Origin: Pontibacter ramchanderi
GTDB taxonomy: Bacteria > Bacteroidota > Bacteroidia > Cytophagales > Hymenobacteraceae
Assembly: GCF_002846395.1 (NCBI RefSeq)
Contig: NZ_PJMU01000001.1
Coordinates: forward strand, 558,001 to 622,000
DNA length: 64,000 nucleotides
Direction of reading: 5' to 3'
Shown: piece after piece, positions 1-10,300 of the stretch
How positions within the stretch are numbered: the stretch's first letter is position 1
How the letters are laid out: each line of letters starts with the position of its first letter
Translations under genes and position numbers: made by a program
Notes under the pieces: generated by a model
The model's input: the letters and a program-made list of their open reading frames with translations, nothing else
Told to the model about the DNA's origin: nothing
The model's database searches: none

Positions 1-2161
1 AGTGAGTAAGGTCGAGTTTTTTAACGGGGAAACGAAATTAGGAGAAGCTACTGCAAGTCCATATGAATACTCCTGGACCAGTGTTGGTGCAGGCACATAC
101 CAGCTTATGGCTAGGGCAACAGACAATTCCGGAGCAGTGACCAATTCAGATGTAGTGAATATTTCAATAACGGCCCCGGAGAACCGGCCTCCAGTTGTAG
201 CTAATCCTATCGCAGATCAGGCAGCAGTTGTAGGTGTCGCCTTTAGCTTTACTTTTAGCCTCAATACATTTGCCGATCCGGACGAAGATCCATTGATCTA
301 TACTTCAAGCCTGACAGATGGGGCAACACTGCCTGCCTGGCTGACATTCAACGGGGCCACCCGCACCTTTAGCGGCACTCCACCTGCCGGAAGCCAGGGG
401 CAACTCAGTATCCGTGTGATTGCCAATGATGGAAGGGGAGGTACGGCAAATGATGATTTTAGCCTAACTATTGTTCAGCCTGATAACCAGGCTCCAGTAC
501 TGGCAAGTATCGGAAACAAAACTGTGAACGAGCTGAGTCAGCTAAGCTTCATAGCAAGTGCTACCGATGATGGCTTGCCGAATAACTCATTGATCTACTC
601 TATGGTCAGCCCCGTCGCAGAGGCAAGTATAAATCCATCAACAGGAGCCTTCTCCTGGACCCCGACAGAAGCCCAGGGACCTGGATCCTATACCTTTACT
701 ATAAGAGTATCAGATGGGGAACTATCTGATGAAGAATTAATCACCGTCCAGGTGGCCGAAGTTAACCAGGCACCGGTACTGGCAACTGTGGGTAATAAGG
801 AGATCGGCTTAGGCCAGACACTGATGTTCACCCTGCAGAGTTCTGACGTAGACATACCAGCTCAGACGCTTACTTATTCAGCCAACAAGTTGCCTGCAGG
901 AGCCACACTCAATGCCAATACCGGAGAGTTCTCCTGGGCACCGACTTCTAGACAGGTAGGGAGCCATAAGATTATCTTCAGGGTGTCTGACGGAATCGCC
1001 CAGGTTAATGAAAGTATAACCATTACGGTAAAATCTACTCCGGTAGCTTCTGCTCCTGTCATTGCTTCGTTTAGCCCAACGAGCGGTAAAGTAGGTGACC
1101 AGGTTGTTATCAGTGGCAGCAACTTAACTGGTGCCAGTGCTGTGGCGTTTAACGGTGTGCTGGCTCTCATTCGTGAAAATAGTGCCTCTTCCATTACTGT
1201 CGATGTGCCTGCGGGTGCCACCACAGGCAAGATTAGTGTTTCCACTCCTGGTGGAACAGTATCCAGTGAAGCAAGTTTTACTGTAACAGGAGAAACATCA
1301 GGTATATTACCTTATGTGAGTATCACTTCTCCAGCTAACAGCTCGAGCTATACTGCTCCTGCTTCAGTTACCATCTCAGCCACTGCCTCAGATCCGGATG
1401 GTACTGTTGTCAGGGTGGAATTTTTTCAGGGAAATACGAAGCTGGGGGAAGGCACAAATGGTGCAGATGGCTGGAGCCTGGTTTGGAATAACGTGGCAGC
1501 AGGTAGTTATGCTTTAACAGCCAGAGCAACAGACAATACCGGTCTATCCGCCACGTCTGAACCGATCAATATATCAGTGACTTCCATAAGCACCAGTCCT
1601 CCACTGGTTACAAGCTTTAGCCCTCCGAGTGGGCCTGTAGGAGAGAGTGTGCTAATCAGCGGAAATAATTTATCCACTACCAACAAGATTACGTTCGGCC
1701 CCTCCAATGCTGAATTTACAGTTGATGGAAACGGTAATCTGATAGCTAAAGTGCCTGCTGTCAACGGCAAACTTCCTTCCAGTGTTAAAATTACTGTGAC
1801 TACTCCGTCCGGAAATAACACAACAAGTGACAAGTTTACTATTACATCCGGAATGGCAGCCAGTGTAGTAAGCTCCTTACAAAAGGCTGATGTGGAAGAG
1901 AGTGAAGGGCTTACTGTATATCCGAACCCATTCTCAGATAAAGCAACAATCAGTTTCACACTTCAGGAGGACAGCGATTATTATGTGAGGTTGTATGACA
2001 ATAAGGGGGCTCTGGTTGCTTTCTTGAAGCATGGTTACGCTAAAGCCGGTGAACAGTATAATGTTGAAGTGGATGGCAGCAAACAGGCCAGGGGCTTATA
2101 CCTTGTGAGACTACAAACTGACGCAGGTTCCAAAACTGTGAAGCTGATACTGGATAGATAA
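1..2161 (+). CDS. Modular T9SS-secreted surface protein (5' end outside window)
   Basis: Partial: the reading frame is open at the left edge, so the N-terminus and signal peptide are missing. The visible 719 residues are a string of extracellular beta-sandwich modules: a bacterial Ig-like module (about 1-57, with VEFFNG and LGEA motifs), three putative-Ig/cadherin-like modules (about 62-345), an IPT/TIG domain (about 350-430), a second Ig-like module (435-526) and a second IPT/TIG (530-617). The last ~85 residues start with VYPNPFSDKATISF and end GLYLVRLQTDAGSKTVKLI, the type A sorting domain that directs export through the Bacteroidota type IX secretion system. It is therefore probably a cell-surface adhesin or the non-catalytic part of a secreted enzyme; any catalytic domain would lie upstream. 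The module at 1-180 closely resembles modules in the gene at 2755-6528. Confidence 0.85.
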   Translation, partial: VSKVEFFNGETKLGEATASPYEYSWTSVGAGTYQLMARATDNSGAVTNSDVVNISITAPENRPPVVANPIADQAAVVGVAFSFTFSLNTFADPDEDPLIYTSSLTDGATLPAWLTFNGATRTFSGTPPAGSQGQLSIRVIANDGRGGTANDDFSLTIVQPDNQAPVLASIGNKTVNELSQLSFIASATDDGLPNNSLIYSMVSPVAEASINPSTGAFSWTPTEAQGPGSYTFTIRVSDGELSDEELITVQVAEVNQAPVLATVGNKEIGLGQTLMFTLQSSDVDIPAQTLTYSANKLPAGATLNANTGEFSWAPTSRQVGSHKIIFRVSDGIAQVNESITITVKSTPVASAPVIASFSPTSGKVGDQVVISGSNLTGASAVAFNGVLALIRENSASSITVDVPAGATTGKISVSTPGGTVSSEASFTVTGETSGILPYVSITSPANSSSYTAPASVTISATASDPDGTVVRVEFFQGNTKLGEGTNGADGWSLVWNNVAAGSYALTARATDNTGLSATSEPINISVTSISTSPPLVTSFSPPSGPVGESVLISGNNLSTTNKITFGPSNAEFTVDGNGNLIAKVPAVNGKLPSSVKITVTTPSGNNTTSDKFTITSGMAASVVSSLQKADVEESEGLTVYPNPFSDKATISFTLQEDSDYYVRLYDNKGALVAFLKHGYAKAGEQYNVEVDGSKQARGLYLVRLQTDAGSKTVKLILDR

Positions 2162-2220
2162 ATGCAGCGGTTGTAATCATTTTGAAGGTGTAAGTACTTC
2201 TGTTAAACGCTATAAATAAG

Positions 2221-2571
2221 ATGCGAACAATGAAATTACTATTCATAATGCTGATGGTGGTTTTACCAACTGCCGCCTTTTCCCAGGAATTCAGAATAAA
2301 GATTAATGGAGCAGAGTTTCCGACTGATAAGATACCTGAGCATGTCACCTTTCCTCAGCGTGTAGCCAAAATATTGATTAAAAAGGAAAAGCCGGACCCT
2401 ACACCAAGAACTTTCATTGTCCAGATTGGGGAAGAAGAGCATAGCTTTAAAACTGATGGTACATACCAAGAGGTAGAGTTCTCACATGATGTAAGAGATC
2501 TGGTTATATACATACTAGGCGAAAAGCGTGAAAACCAAGGAAAGCCATTTATCCTGAATAAACCACGTTGA
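2221..2571 (+). CDS. Small secreted hypothetical protein
   Basis: 116 residues beginning with a clear cleavable signal peptide (MRTMKLLFIMLMVVLPTAAFSQ, predicted cut near residue 22). The mature part is short, charged and beta-rich, without cysteines or a motif I recognise. The start could be the ATG at 2221 or the ATG three codons later. It follows a T9SS surface protein by 59 bases and precedes another, so it may be co-expressed with them. Periplasmic or outer-membrane location is inferred from the signal peptide only; no function is assigned. Confidence 0.7.
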   Translation: MRTMKLLFIMLMVVLPTAAFSQEFRIKINGAEFPTDKIPEHVTFPQRVAKILIKKEKPDPTPRTFIVQIGEEEHSFKTDGTYQEVEFSHDVRDLVIYILGEKRENQGKPFILNKPR

Positions 2572-2754
2572 TGGTTGAAGTATTATTACTAATTGTATTG
2601 AGGATGTACTTGTTTTAAGATTTTTATTTGGTGGCAAATGAATAGTATGAATTACAGTCATGAGCAGACAGTACGTGCAAGCGCACTTCACCTGATAAGG
2701 CCATTGTTGGCTTTTAACATCCTGTCGCGTCTTAAAATTTTCTTCTATACATGC

Positions 2755-5700
2755 TTGTATGTTCAAAAGAAAATGATGCTGATGGCGCTGTTTTCTTGTA
2801 TGTATTTACCCCAAGTGCTTGCTCAAAACGCCATCGTTATTGAAAATGCAAAAACAGGTAATCCGGCTTCAGAATGGCAGATTAGCGGAGCAGGAGATCT
2901 CTCCATCCAGGGATTTGCCACTGACATAAGCTATAACAAAGGGGAGACGGCCCGGTTTAAGATCAAAACAAGTGCTAGGGCCTATACCATCGCAATTTAC
3001 CGGCTTGGATTTTACCAGGGGAATGGTGCCAGGCTACAGGGTACAGGAACAGTAACGGCCACACTGCCACAATCTCAACCAAACTGCCTTACGAATTCCA
3101 GTACCGGCCTTATTGACTGCGGAAACTGGGCTGTCTCTGCGACATGGGCCATACCTAGCACAGCTGTGTCAGGCGTATACCTGGCGAAGCTGACCCGCAC
3201 CGACACGGGCGGTTCCAGCCACATTGTATTTATTGTGCGTGATGATGCCAGTACCTCAGATTTATTCTTTCAGACTTCGGATGCCACCTGGCAGGCTTAT
3301 AACATCTATGGCGACAACAACAATGGCAAAAGCCTTTATACCGGTTCCGGTGGCAAGGCAGTGAAAGTGAGTTATAACCGGCCTTTCCTGACCCGTAACG
3401 GCGGTGGGGGGGGAGGCCCTTCAGAAGACTGGCTGTTCAATGCGGAATACCCGATGATCCGTTGGATAGAATCGAACGGGTATGATGTAACTTATACTAC
3501 AAATGTAGACAGTGACCGGCGCGGTGCCCTTATTAAGAACCATAAAGTATTTTTATCGGTAGGGCATGATGAGTATTGGTCCGGTGCTCATCGAGCTCAC
3601 GTAACTGCCGCCCGTGATGCAGGCACTAGTTTAGCTTTTTTTAGTGGGAATGAGGTATACTGGAAAACCCGTTGGGAGAGTAGCATAGATGCCAGTGGTA
3701 CACCTTATAGAACGCTGGTATGCTACAAGGAGGGCGGAGCTGGCGAGAACACATGTAGCGGTAAGTGCGATCCTAGCCCAGAATGGACAGGCCTGTGGCG
3801 CAGTGGCTGTGAGTACAGAACCGGAGATCCTCTGGTCGATGGATGTCAGCCCGAAAATGCCCTGACCGGCCAGATTAGCTGGGAAGAAAACACTGCATCC
3901 CTGCAGGTACCAGGTGCTTACAGCAGATTAAGATTTTGGCGCAATACGAGCGTAGCTTCTCTAAGCAGCGGGCAAACCGCTACGTTTACTTTTGGTACCA
4001 TTGGCTATGAATGGAACGCTGAGCTGGAGGCATATAGGTCCCATTACCCAAGTGGCCGGATCATCTTATCTAGAACAGTGATCAATGGTAAAGTACACCA
4101 TCTTTCTCTCTACAAGCATACCAGTGGGGCATTAGTCTTTGGAGCCGGGACCGTACAATACTCCTGGGGGCTTGACAGCAATCACGATCGGGGAAATGCA
4201 GCACCAAGCCTGGCTATGCAACAGGCGACGGTCAATCTATTTGCGGACATGGGAGCACAACCAAGAAGCCTGCGATCTAACTTAATTGCTGCTACTGCTA
4301 CCACGGATACACAAGCTCCTGTCACTACTATAACGTCTCCTTCAGAAGGTGCTTATCTGCCAGTTGGTGCAGCTGTCACGATTAATGGCACGGCCTCTGA
4401 CGCCAATGTGATTGCCGGAGTAGAGGTATCGATAGATGGCGGCAATACGTGGCGCCTGGCAAATGGAACCACTAGCTGGACATTCTCCTGGACACCAACA
4501 ATCCAAGGAGCGGCCTCTATCAGAGCACGTGCATTTGATGATTCTGGGAACATGAGTGTGCCTGTAACTGTCAATGTAACCGTAGGCGGAACAGCTACAC
4601 CTGTTTGTCCTTGTACTGTGTTTCAACCTTCCGCAACACCTTTAAGTAACGTGAAGAATGATGGCCAAGCTTTGCAAATAGGGATGAAGTTCCGCGCCTC
4701 CTCCAACGGTTACGTGACGGGAGTGCGCTTCTATAAGCATTCTGGTAACACGGGCACGAACACCGGCCAGCTCTACAGCAGTAGCGGCACATTGCTGGCC
4801 TCGGTCGTGTTCAGCAACGAGACTGCTTCAGGCTGGCAGCAAGCGCTCTTCTCCTCACCGGTGGCCATCACAGCCGGTACCACCTACGTCATCTCCTACC
4901 ACAGCAGTGCGGGAAACTACACATCCGACTACCCCTATTTCAATCAAGCAGTGGTAAATGGGCCTCTGAGAGCACTTGCTGATGGAGAGGATGGGCCGAA
5001 CGGTGTCTACCGCTACACCGCCTCGCCCGCCTTCCCAACCAGCAACTACCAAGCCAGCAACTACTGGGTGGACGTAGTATTCAGCCCGGATAACACGCCG
5101 GCCAACCAGCCGCCGGTGGTTTCCATAACGGCACCGGCCAACAACGCCACCTTCACGGCACCGGCCTCAGTCAACATTGCTGCTACGGCCTCTGATACAG
5201 ACGGCACGGTGAGCAAAGTGGAGTTCTTCAACGGCAGCACGAAGCTAGGAGAGGACCTGACCAGTCCCTATACCTTTACCTGGAGCAATGTGGCCGCGGG
5301 TAGCTATACCCTGACGGCCAGGGCTACCGATAATGCTGGAGCGGTGACCACATCTTCTGCTATCAACATTACAGTGAACGCTCCTGCTAATCAAGCCCCA
5401 GAAGTTGCAATTACCTCCCCGGCAAATGGTGCCGCTTTCATATCGCCGGCTAGTTTTACTATTCAAGCCTCAGCTTCCGATGCAGATGGCACTGTCACTA
5501 AGGTAGAATTCTTTCAGGGTACAACAAAGCTCGGAGAGGACATTAACGGCGGGGACGGTTGGAGTTTCGCGTGGAGCAACGTGTCGGCAGGGAATTACAT
5601 TCTAACAGCCAGGGCCACCGATGATCAGGGTACGACCAGTACCTCAACAGGAGCAGGGATAACGGTGAATGATCCTGCTAATAATGCACCATCTGTGACT

Positions 5701-6528
5701 ATCATCGACCCAGCTAATAATTCCAGCTTTACAGCGCCTGCTACCATTATACTAACTGCTGACGCTTCTGACACAGATGGCACAATTGCTAAAGTAGAAT
5801 TCTTCAGCGGCGGCACCAAGCTGGGTGAAGACTTAACCAGTCCCTATAGCTATACCTGGGGCAATGTGCCGGCTGGAAGTTATGTTATCACAGCCAGGGC
5901 TACCGATAATGCCGGGGCAGTAACTACTTCCTCTACGGTAAGCATTAACGTGACAGCTGCCGCAGTACCTATCATAACGGCCTTCAGTCCCGGCTCAGGA
6001 CCTGTAGGCACCATTGTGACGATTGCCGGTTCTAATCTGGCTGGTGCCTCAAGAGTAGCATTTGGACCTTCAACTGCAGAGATTGTTACTAATACAAACA
6101 CTGAGATCAAAGCTGTGGTACCCTCTGTCAACGGTAAATTGCCAAAGAGCGTCAACATCTCTGTTTCTACTTCGGGTGGTTCTGTCACTGTAAAAGATAA
6201 GTTCACGGTTACCTCGGGCATAGCGGCCAGGACGGCCAGCACCTTTTTAGAGAGTGAATCTGAGGAAAATGAACACCTTATCATCCATCCAAATCCATTC
6301 TCAGACAGAACTTCGGTTAGCTTTAAAATAAAAACAGGTGGGGAATTTACATTAGAGCTTTATAACTATAATGGAGCCTTAATCACTGTATTAAATAAAG
6401 GCAATGCAAATCCAGGAATTATTTATAGAACAGAAATAAATGGAAAAGACTTTGCTAAAGGGTGGTACATAGTCAAACTAAAAAATAAAGATAGTGTTCA
6501 CAGCACTAAATTATTGCATATAAAATAA
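2755..6528 (+). CDS. T9SS-secreted protein with N,N-dimethylformamidase-like domain, DUF4082 and Ig/TIG modules
   Basis: The frame is open from an ATG at 2638, but that gives 45 extra residues ahead of the signal peptide. A TTG at 2755 yields MYVQKKMMLMALFSC and an ATG at 2773 removes the KK; I chose the TTG because its basic n-region fits a signal peptide ending at VLAQ. Domains in order (counted from codon 2638): a large N-terminal region (about 65-550) resembling the C-terminal domain of the DMFase large subunit, with WLFNAEYPMIRWIE, VGHDEYWS and FFSGNEVYWKTRWE segments; an Ig-like module; a DUF4082 domain (about 665-815, VRFYKHSGNTGTNTG); three repeated Ig-like modules; an IPT/TIG domain; and a C-terminal type IX sorting domain beginning HPNPFSDRTSVSF. 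A surface enzyme is plausible, but its substrate is unknown; catalysis is inferred from the fold family only. A G8 run lies at 3406-3413. Confidence 0.8.
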   Translation: MYVQKKMMLMALFSCMYLPQVLAQNAIVIENAKTGNPASEWQISGAGDLSIQGFATDISYNKGETARFKIKTSARAYTIAIYRLGFYQGNGARLQGTGTVTATLPQSQPNCLTNSSTGLIDCGNWAVSATWAIPSTAVSGVYLAKLTRTDTGGSSHIVFIVRDDASTSDLFFQTSDATWQAYNIYGDNNNGKSLYTGSGGKAVKVSYNRPFLTRNGGGGGGPSEDWLFNAEYPMIRWIESNGYDVTYTTNVDSDRRGALIKNHKVFLSVGHDEYWSGAHRAHVTAARDAGTSLAFFSGNEVYWKTRWESSIDASGTPYRTLVCYKEGGAGENTCSGKCDPSPEWTGLWRSGCEYRTGDPLVDGCQPENALTGQISWEENTASLQVPGAYSRLRFWRNTSVASLSSGQTATFTFGTIGYEWNAELEAYRSHYPSGRIILSRTVINGKVHHLSLYKHTSGALVFGAGTVQYSWGLDSNHDRGNAAPSLAMQQATVNLFADMGAQPRSLRSNLIAATATTDTQAPVTTITSPSEGAYLPVGAAVTINGTASDANVIAGVEVSIDGGNTWRLANGTTSWTFSWTPTIQGAASIRARAFDDSGNMSVPVTVNVTVGGTATPVCPCTVFQPSATPLSNVKNDGQALQIGMKFRASSNGYVTGVRFYKHSGNTGTNTGQLYSSSGTLLASVVFSNETASGWQQALFSSPVAITAGTTYVISYHSSAGNYTSDYPYFNQAVVNGPLRALADGEDGPNGVYRYTASPAFPTSNYQASNYWVDVVFSPDNTPANQPPVVSITAPANNATFTAPASVNIAATASDTDGTVSKVEFFNGSTKLGEDLTSPYTFTWSNVAAGSYTLTARATDNAGAVTTSSAINITVNAPANQAPEVAITSPANGAAFISPASFTIQASASDADGTVTKVEFFQGTTKLGEDINGGDGWSFAWSNVSAGNYILTARATDDQGTTSTSTGAGITVNDPANNAPSVTIIDPANNSSFTAPATIILTADASDTDGTIAKVEFFSGGTKLGEDLTSPYSYTWGNVPAGSYVITARATDNAGAVTTSSTVSINVTAAAVPIITAFSPGSGPVGTIVTIAGSNLAGASRVAFGPSTAEIVTNTNTEIKAVVPSVNGKLPKSVNISVSTSGGSVTVKDKFTVTSGIAARTASTFLESESEENEHLIIHPNPFSDRTSVSFKIKTGGEFTLELYNYNGALITVLNKGNANPGIIYRTEINGKDFAKGWYIVKLKNKDSVHSTKLLHIK

Positions 6529-6614
6529 TATCGATGTGTGAAATGTAATTCAACTTTACAGATTATCTAAATTTACTAATAAAGGGAAAACTTAACAAAA
6601 ATTGTATTTCAACT

Positions 6615-6669
6615 ATACACCAAGCTCTGAATCAATTATTCAAATTAAGAGATTCAGAGCTTGGTGTAT
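6615..6669. terminator. Perfect 19-bp inverted repeat downstream of the DMFase-like gene
   Basis: Arms 6615-6633 and 6651-6669 are perfect reverse complements around a 17-base AT-rich loop. The hairpin lies 87 bases after the stop at 6528. There is no long T-run after it, so it may be a transcription barrier or a structured RNA 3' end rather than a textbook terminator. The rest of the 346-bp gap (6529-6874) is AT-rich with no open frame that I would call, apart from a possible promoter near its end. Confidence 0.55.
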
Positions 6670-6861
6670 TTATCAATAGCCCTGAATAAGTTGCCTATTA
6701 TAAAATCTAGTATACTTTCTTCAATAAACTACCTAAATCTGTTTTTCAAAAATCAAGAATCACCTATAACAAATATTTGAGCCTCAACCAGATTTTCTTT
6801 CAGTTTTTTTAAGAATAATTCTGAATTAACGTCAGGGGAACCTGTTTACATCAGAATGGCT

Positions 6862-6869
6862 TATATTTG
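6862..6869 (+). promoter_or_regulatory. Candidate -7 box (TATATTTG) for the metal-efflux operon
   Basis: TATATTTG matches the Bacteroidota -7 consensus TAnnTTTG. It ends five bases before the ATG at 6875, which would place the transcription start almost on the start codon and make the message leaderless. No good TTTG at the -33 spacing is visible, so this is tentative. Confidence 0.35.
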
Positions 6870-6874
6870 TAGAC

Positions 6875-7198
6875 ATGAAATTCTTGGCCATCATTTTTCC
6901 CCTGTTCCTGCTTTGGACGGCTTGTTTGCCGTGCACGGACAAGATTATGGAGAGCCATGAACATCACCCTAACCTGACAGATGTAGCGGACACCACTGGC
7001 GAGTCGCCTTTCCACGAAGACACCTGCCCTTTGTTTTGCAGTTGCGGCTGTTGCGCCACTTTTACCGTGACAGTGGAGCCGGCGCATATTGTATTTCGCA
7101 TACCTGTCATACCTCAGACCAAGCCTCTTATTTACCCGGAGATGAGCGAGATCAAGATCGCTTCTACCTGGTGGCATCCTCCACGGCTGCTAGCCTGA
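6875..7198 (+). CDS. DUF6660-type Cys/His-rich small protein of the metal-efflux operon
   Basis: 107 residues with an N-terminal hydrophobic segment (MKFLAIIFPLFLLWTACLPC) that could be a signal peptide or a lipoprotein signal (cysteines at 17 and 20). The mature part holds a His cluster (ESHEHHPN) and a Cys cluster (CPLFCSCGCC), a pattern suited to binding soft metals such as Cu, Zn or Ni in the periplasm. Small proteins of this type (DUF6660, from memory of the family) commonly precede CusA/CzcA genes in Bacteroidota, and here it lies 103 bases upstream of one. Metal binding is inferred from residue content; family assignment is fairly sure. Confidence 0.7.
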   Translation: MKFLAIIFPLFLLWTACLPCTDKIMESHEHHPNLTDVADTTGESPFHEDTCPLFCSCGCCATFTVTVEPAHIVFRIPVIPQTKPLIYPEMSEIKIASTWWHPPRLLA

Positions 7199-7301
7199 TT
7201 TTTATCCTGTAATCGTGCAGCTTTAAGCCGGACCACAAGCCATAAACAGCGCTTGCGGCTTTGCTGCATACCTATTTTATTGATTCAAAATCAAGCATAC
7301 C

Positions 7302-10300
7302 ATGTTTAATAAAATCATCGATTTTTCGATACACAATAAACTGGTGATCGGTCTGATGGTGCTGGCGTTGATCGTGTGGGGAACATACTCCCTGACGCAA
7401 TTGCCCGTAGACGCCGTGCCCGACATCACTAACAACCAGGTGCAGGTAGTCACCTCTTCGCCTACGCTGGCCGCTCAGGAAGTGGAGCGTTTTATTACCA
7501 CCCCCATTGAAATGGCACTTGCAAACGTGCCGGATGTAATTGAAATGCGATCTGTATCGCGTTTCGGACTCTCCGTGATCACGGTCGTGTTCAAAGACGA
7601 GGTAGATCAGTACCTGGCCAGGCAGATGATCACCGAACGCCTGGGCGATGCTGCCCGTCAGATTCCTGAGCAAATGGGTACGCCGGAACTAGCCCCTGTT
7701 ACAACCGGTCTGGGAGAGATCTACCAGTACGTGCTGGTGACAGATCCGGAAAGCGGCAAGAAGTACAGCCCCACCGAATTGCGCACAATCCAGGACTGGA
7801 TCGTGCGTCGGCAGCTACTCGGCACGCCTGGCGTAGCCGACGTAAGCAGCTTCGGCGGCTTCTTAAAAGAGTATGAAGTAGCCGTGAATCCGGCAAGCCT
7901 ACGCAGCATGAACCTGACCGTGACCGACGTAATCAAGGTGCTGGAGCAGAACAACGAAAACACCGGTGCCGCCTATATCGAGAAAAATCAGAATGCCTTC
8001 TTTATCCGGGGGCTTGGTTTGGTGAGCACGTTAGAAGATATCGAGAAGATCGTAGTTTCTAACCGCAATGGTCTGCCGGTGCTGGTACAGGATGTGGCCA
8101 AGGTACAGTACGGCCACCCGGTGCGATACGGTGCCCTCACCCGCAATACCGAAGGCGAGGTAGTTGGCGGCATTGTGCTGATGCTGAAAGGCGCCAGTTC
8201 GTCTGAAGTAATCAAAAATGTACAAGATAAAGTAGCCAGCATACAGTCGTCGCTGCCAGAAGGCATTGTGATCGAAGCATACCTGGATCGAAGCGAACTG
8301 GTAAGCAAAGCCATCAACACAGTGGCCACCAACCTGATCGAGGGCGGCTTGATCGTGATCTTTGTGCTGGTGCTCTTACTGGGTAACCTGAGGGCGGGCC
8401 TAGTAGTGGCCTCTGTTATCCCGTTGTCGATGCTTTTTGCGCTGGGCATGATGAATGTGTTCGGTGTATCGGGTAACCTGATGAGCCTGGGCGCTATTGA
8501 CTTCGGCCTGATCGTAGATGGTGCCGTGATCATTGTGGAAGGTGTGCTGCACTTTATCGTCGTGAAGAATAAAGACCTGCCACTCCGCCGCCTGACACAG
8601 CGCGAAATGGACCTGGAAGTAAAAAGTGCCGCCTCCAATATCATGAACTCCGCCGCATTCGGTATGCTCATCATCCTGATCGTATACCTGCCGATCATGG
8701 CCCTGGTAGGTATAGAAGGCAAGATGTTTAAGCCAATGGCACAAACTGTGAGCTTTGCGATCATGGGTGCTTTCATTCTTTCGCTCACCTACGTGCCTAT
8801 GATTTCAACGCTCATGCTGAGCAAGAACACCAAGCACAAGCCCAATATCTCTGATCGGCTGATGGCTTTTCTGGAGCATGCTTATCGGCCGGTCATCACG
8901 TTTGCGCTGCGAAGCAAAGCACTGGTCATCGGTATCGCGCTTATTCTTTTTGCTTTCAGTTTGTTTGTTTTCAGCAGAATGGGTGGGGAGTTCTTGCCTG
9001 ACCTGGAGGAAGGGGACTTTGCCATGGACCTACGCCTGGTACCGGGCGCTTCGCTCAGCCAGACCATCGAAACGACAACCAAAGCAAGTGAAATTCTCCT
9101 GACCCAATTCCCGGAAGTGACCGAGGTGATCGGTAAGATCGGTACGGCAGAAATCCCCACCGACCCGATGCCGATTGAGGCCGCCGACGTTATGATCCTG
9201 CTCAAAGACAAGGACGAATGGACAAGCGCCAGTAACCGCCAGGAGCTGGCCGCCAAAATGAACGAGGCCCTAAAAGTGCTGCCGGGCGTGAACTACGGCT
9301 TCCAGCAACCAATTCAGCTGCGTTTCAACGAACTGATGACAGGTGCCAGACAGGATGTGGCGATCAAAATATTTGGCGAGGACCTCGACCAGCTTTCTGA
9401 ACTGGCAGACCAGGTGGACAAACTCATCGCCCCGGTGGCCGGTGTGCAGGATATTTATGTAGAGGAAGTAACGGGCCTGCCGCAGATTGTGGTGAACTAC
9501 AACCGGGCGCGTATGTCGCAGTACGGGCTGCAGGTGGCCGACGTGAACGCCGTGTTGCGCACTGCCTTTGCAGGCCAGACAGCAGGGGCTATTTACGAGG
9601 GTGACCGCCGTTTCGACCTGGTGGTGCGAATGGAAGGAGGTGCCCGCAACGACCTGAACGATATCGAAGATCTATTCGTGTCGCTGCCACAGGGAGGCCA
9701 GATTCCGCTGCAGCAAGTGGCTGACATCCGTTTTGAAGAAGGCCCGATGCAGATATCGAGAGAAGAAGGGCGCCGCCGCATTGTTGTGGGCTTTAACGTG
9801 CGTGAGCGCGATGTGGAGTCGATCGTATCGGAGATACAGGAAAAACTGGAGCGTGAGCTGCCACTTCCGGCTGGTTATTTTATCACGTACGGCGGACAAT
9901 TTGAGAACCTGGTACATGCCAAGCAGCGACTGTCTGTAGCCGTTCCGGCCGCGCTGTTCCTCATTCTGTTGCTCTTATACTTTGCATTTAAGTCTGTTAA
10001 GCAAAGCCTGCTCATCTTCACGGCTATACCTTTGTCAGCAATTGGCGGCATCTTTGCCCTTTGGCTACGCGACATGCCTTTCAGTATCTCGGCGGGTGTG
10101 GGCTTTATTGCCTTGTTTGGGGTGGCGGTGCTCAACGGCATTGTGCTGATCGGTTACTTTAACCAGCTGCGGAGGGAAGGTATGACGGATGTGTATGAGC
10201 GCGTGTTGCTTGGCACGAGTGTAAGACTTCGCCCGGTGCTGATGACGGCTTCTGTGGCCGCACTTGGCTTCCTGCCAATGGCACTTTCCGGATCAGAAGG

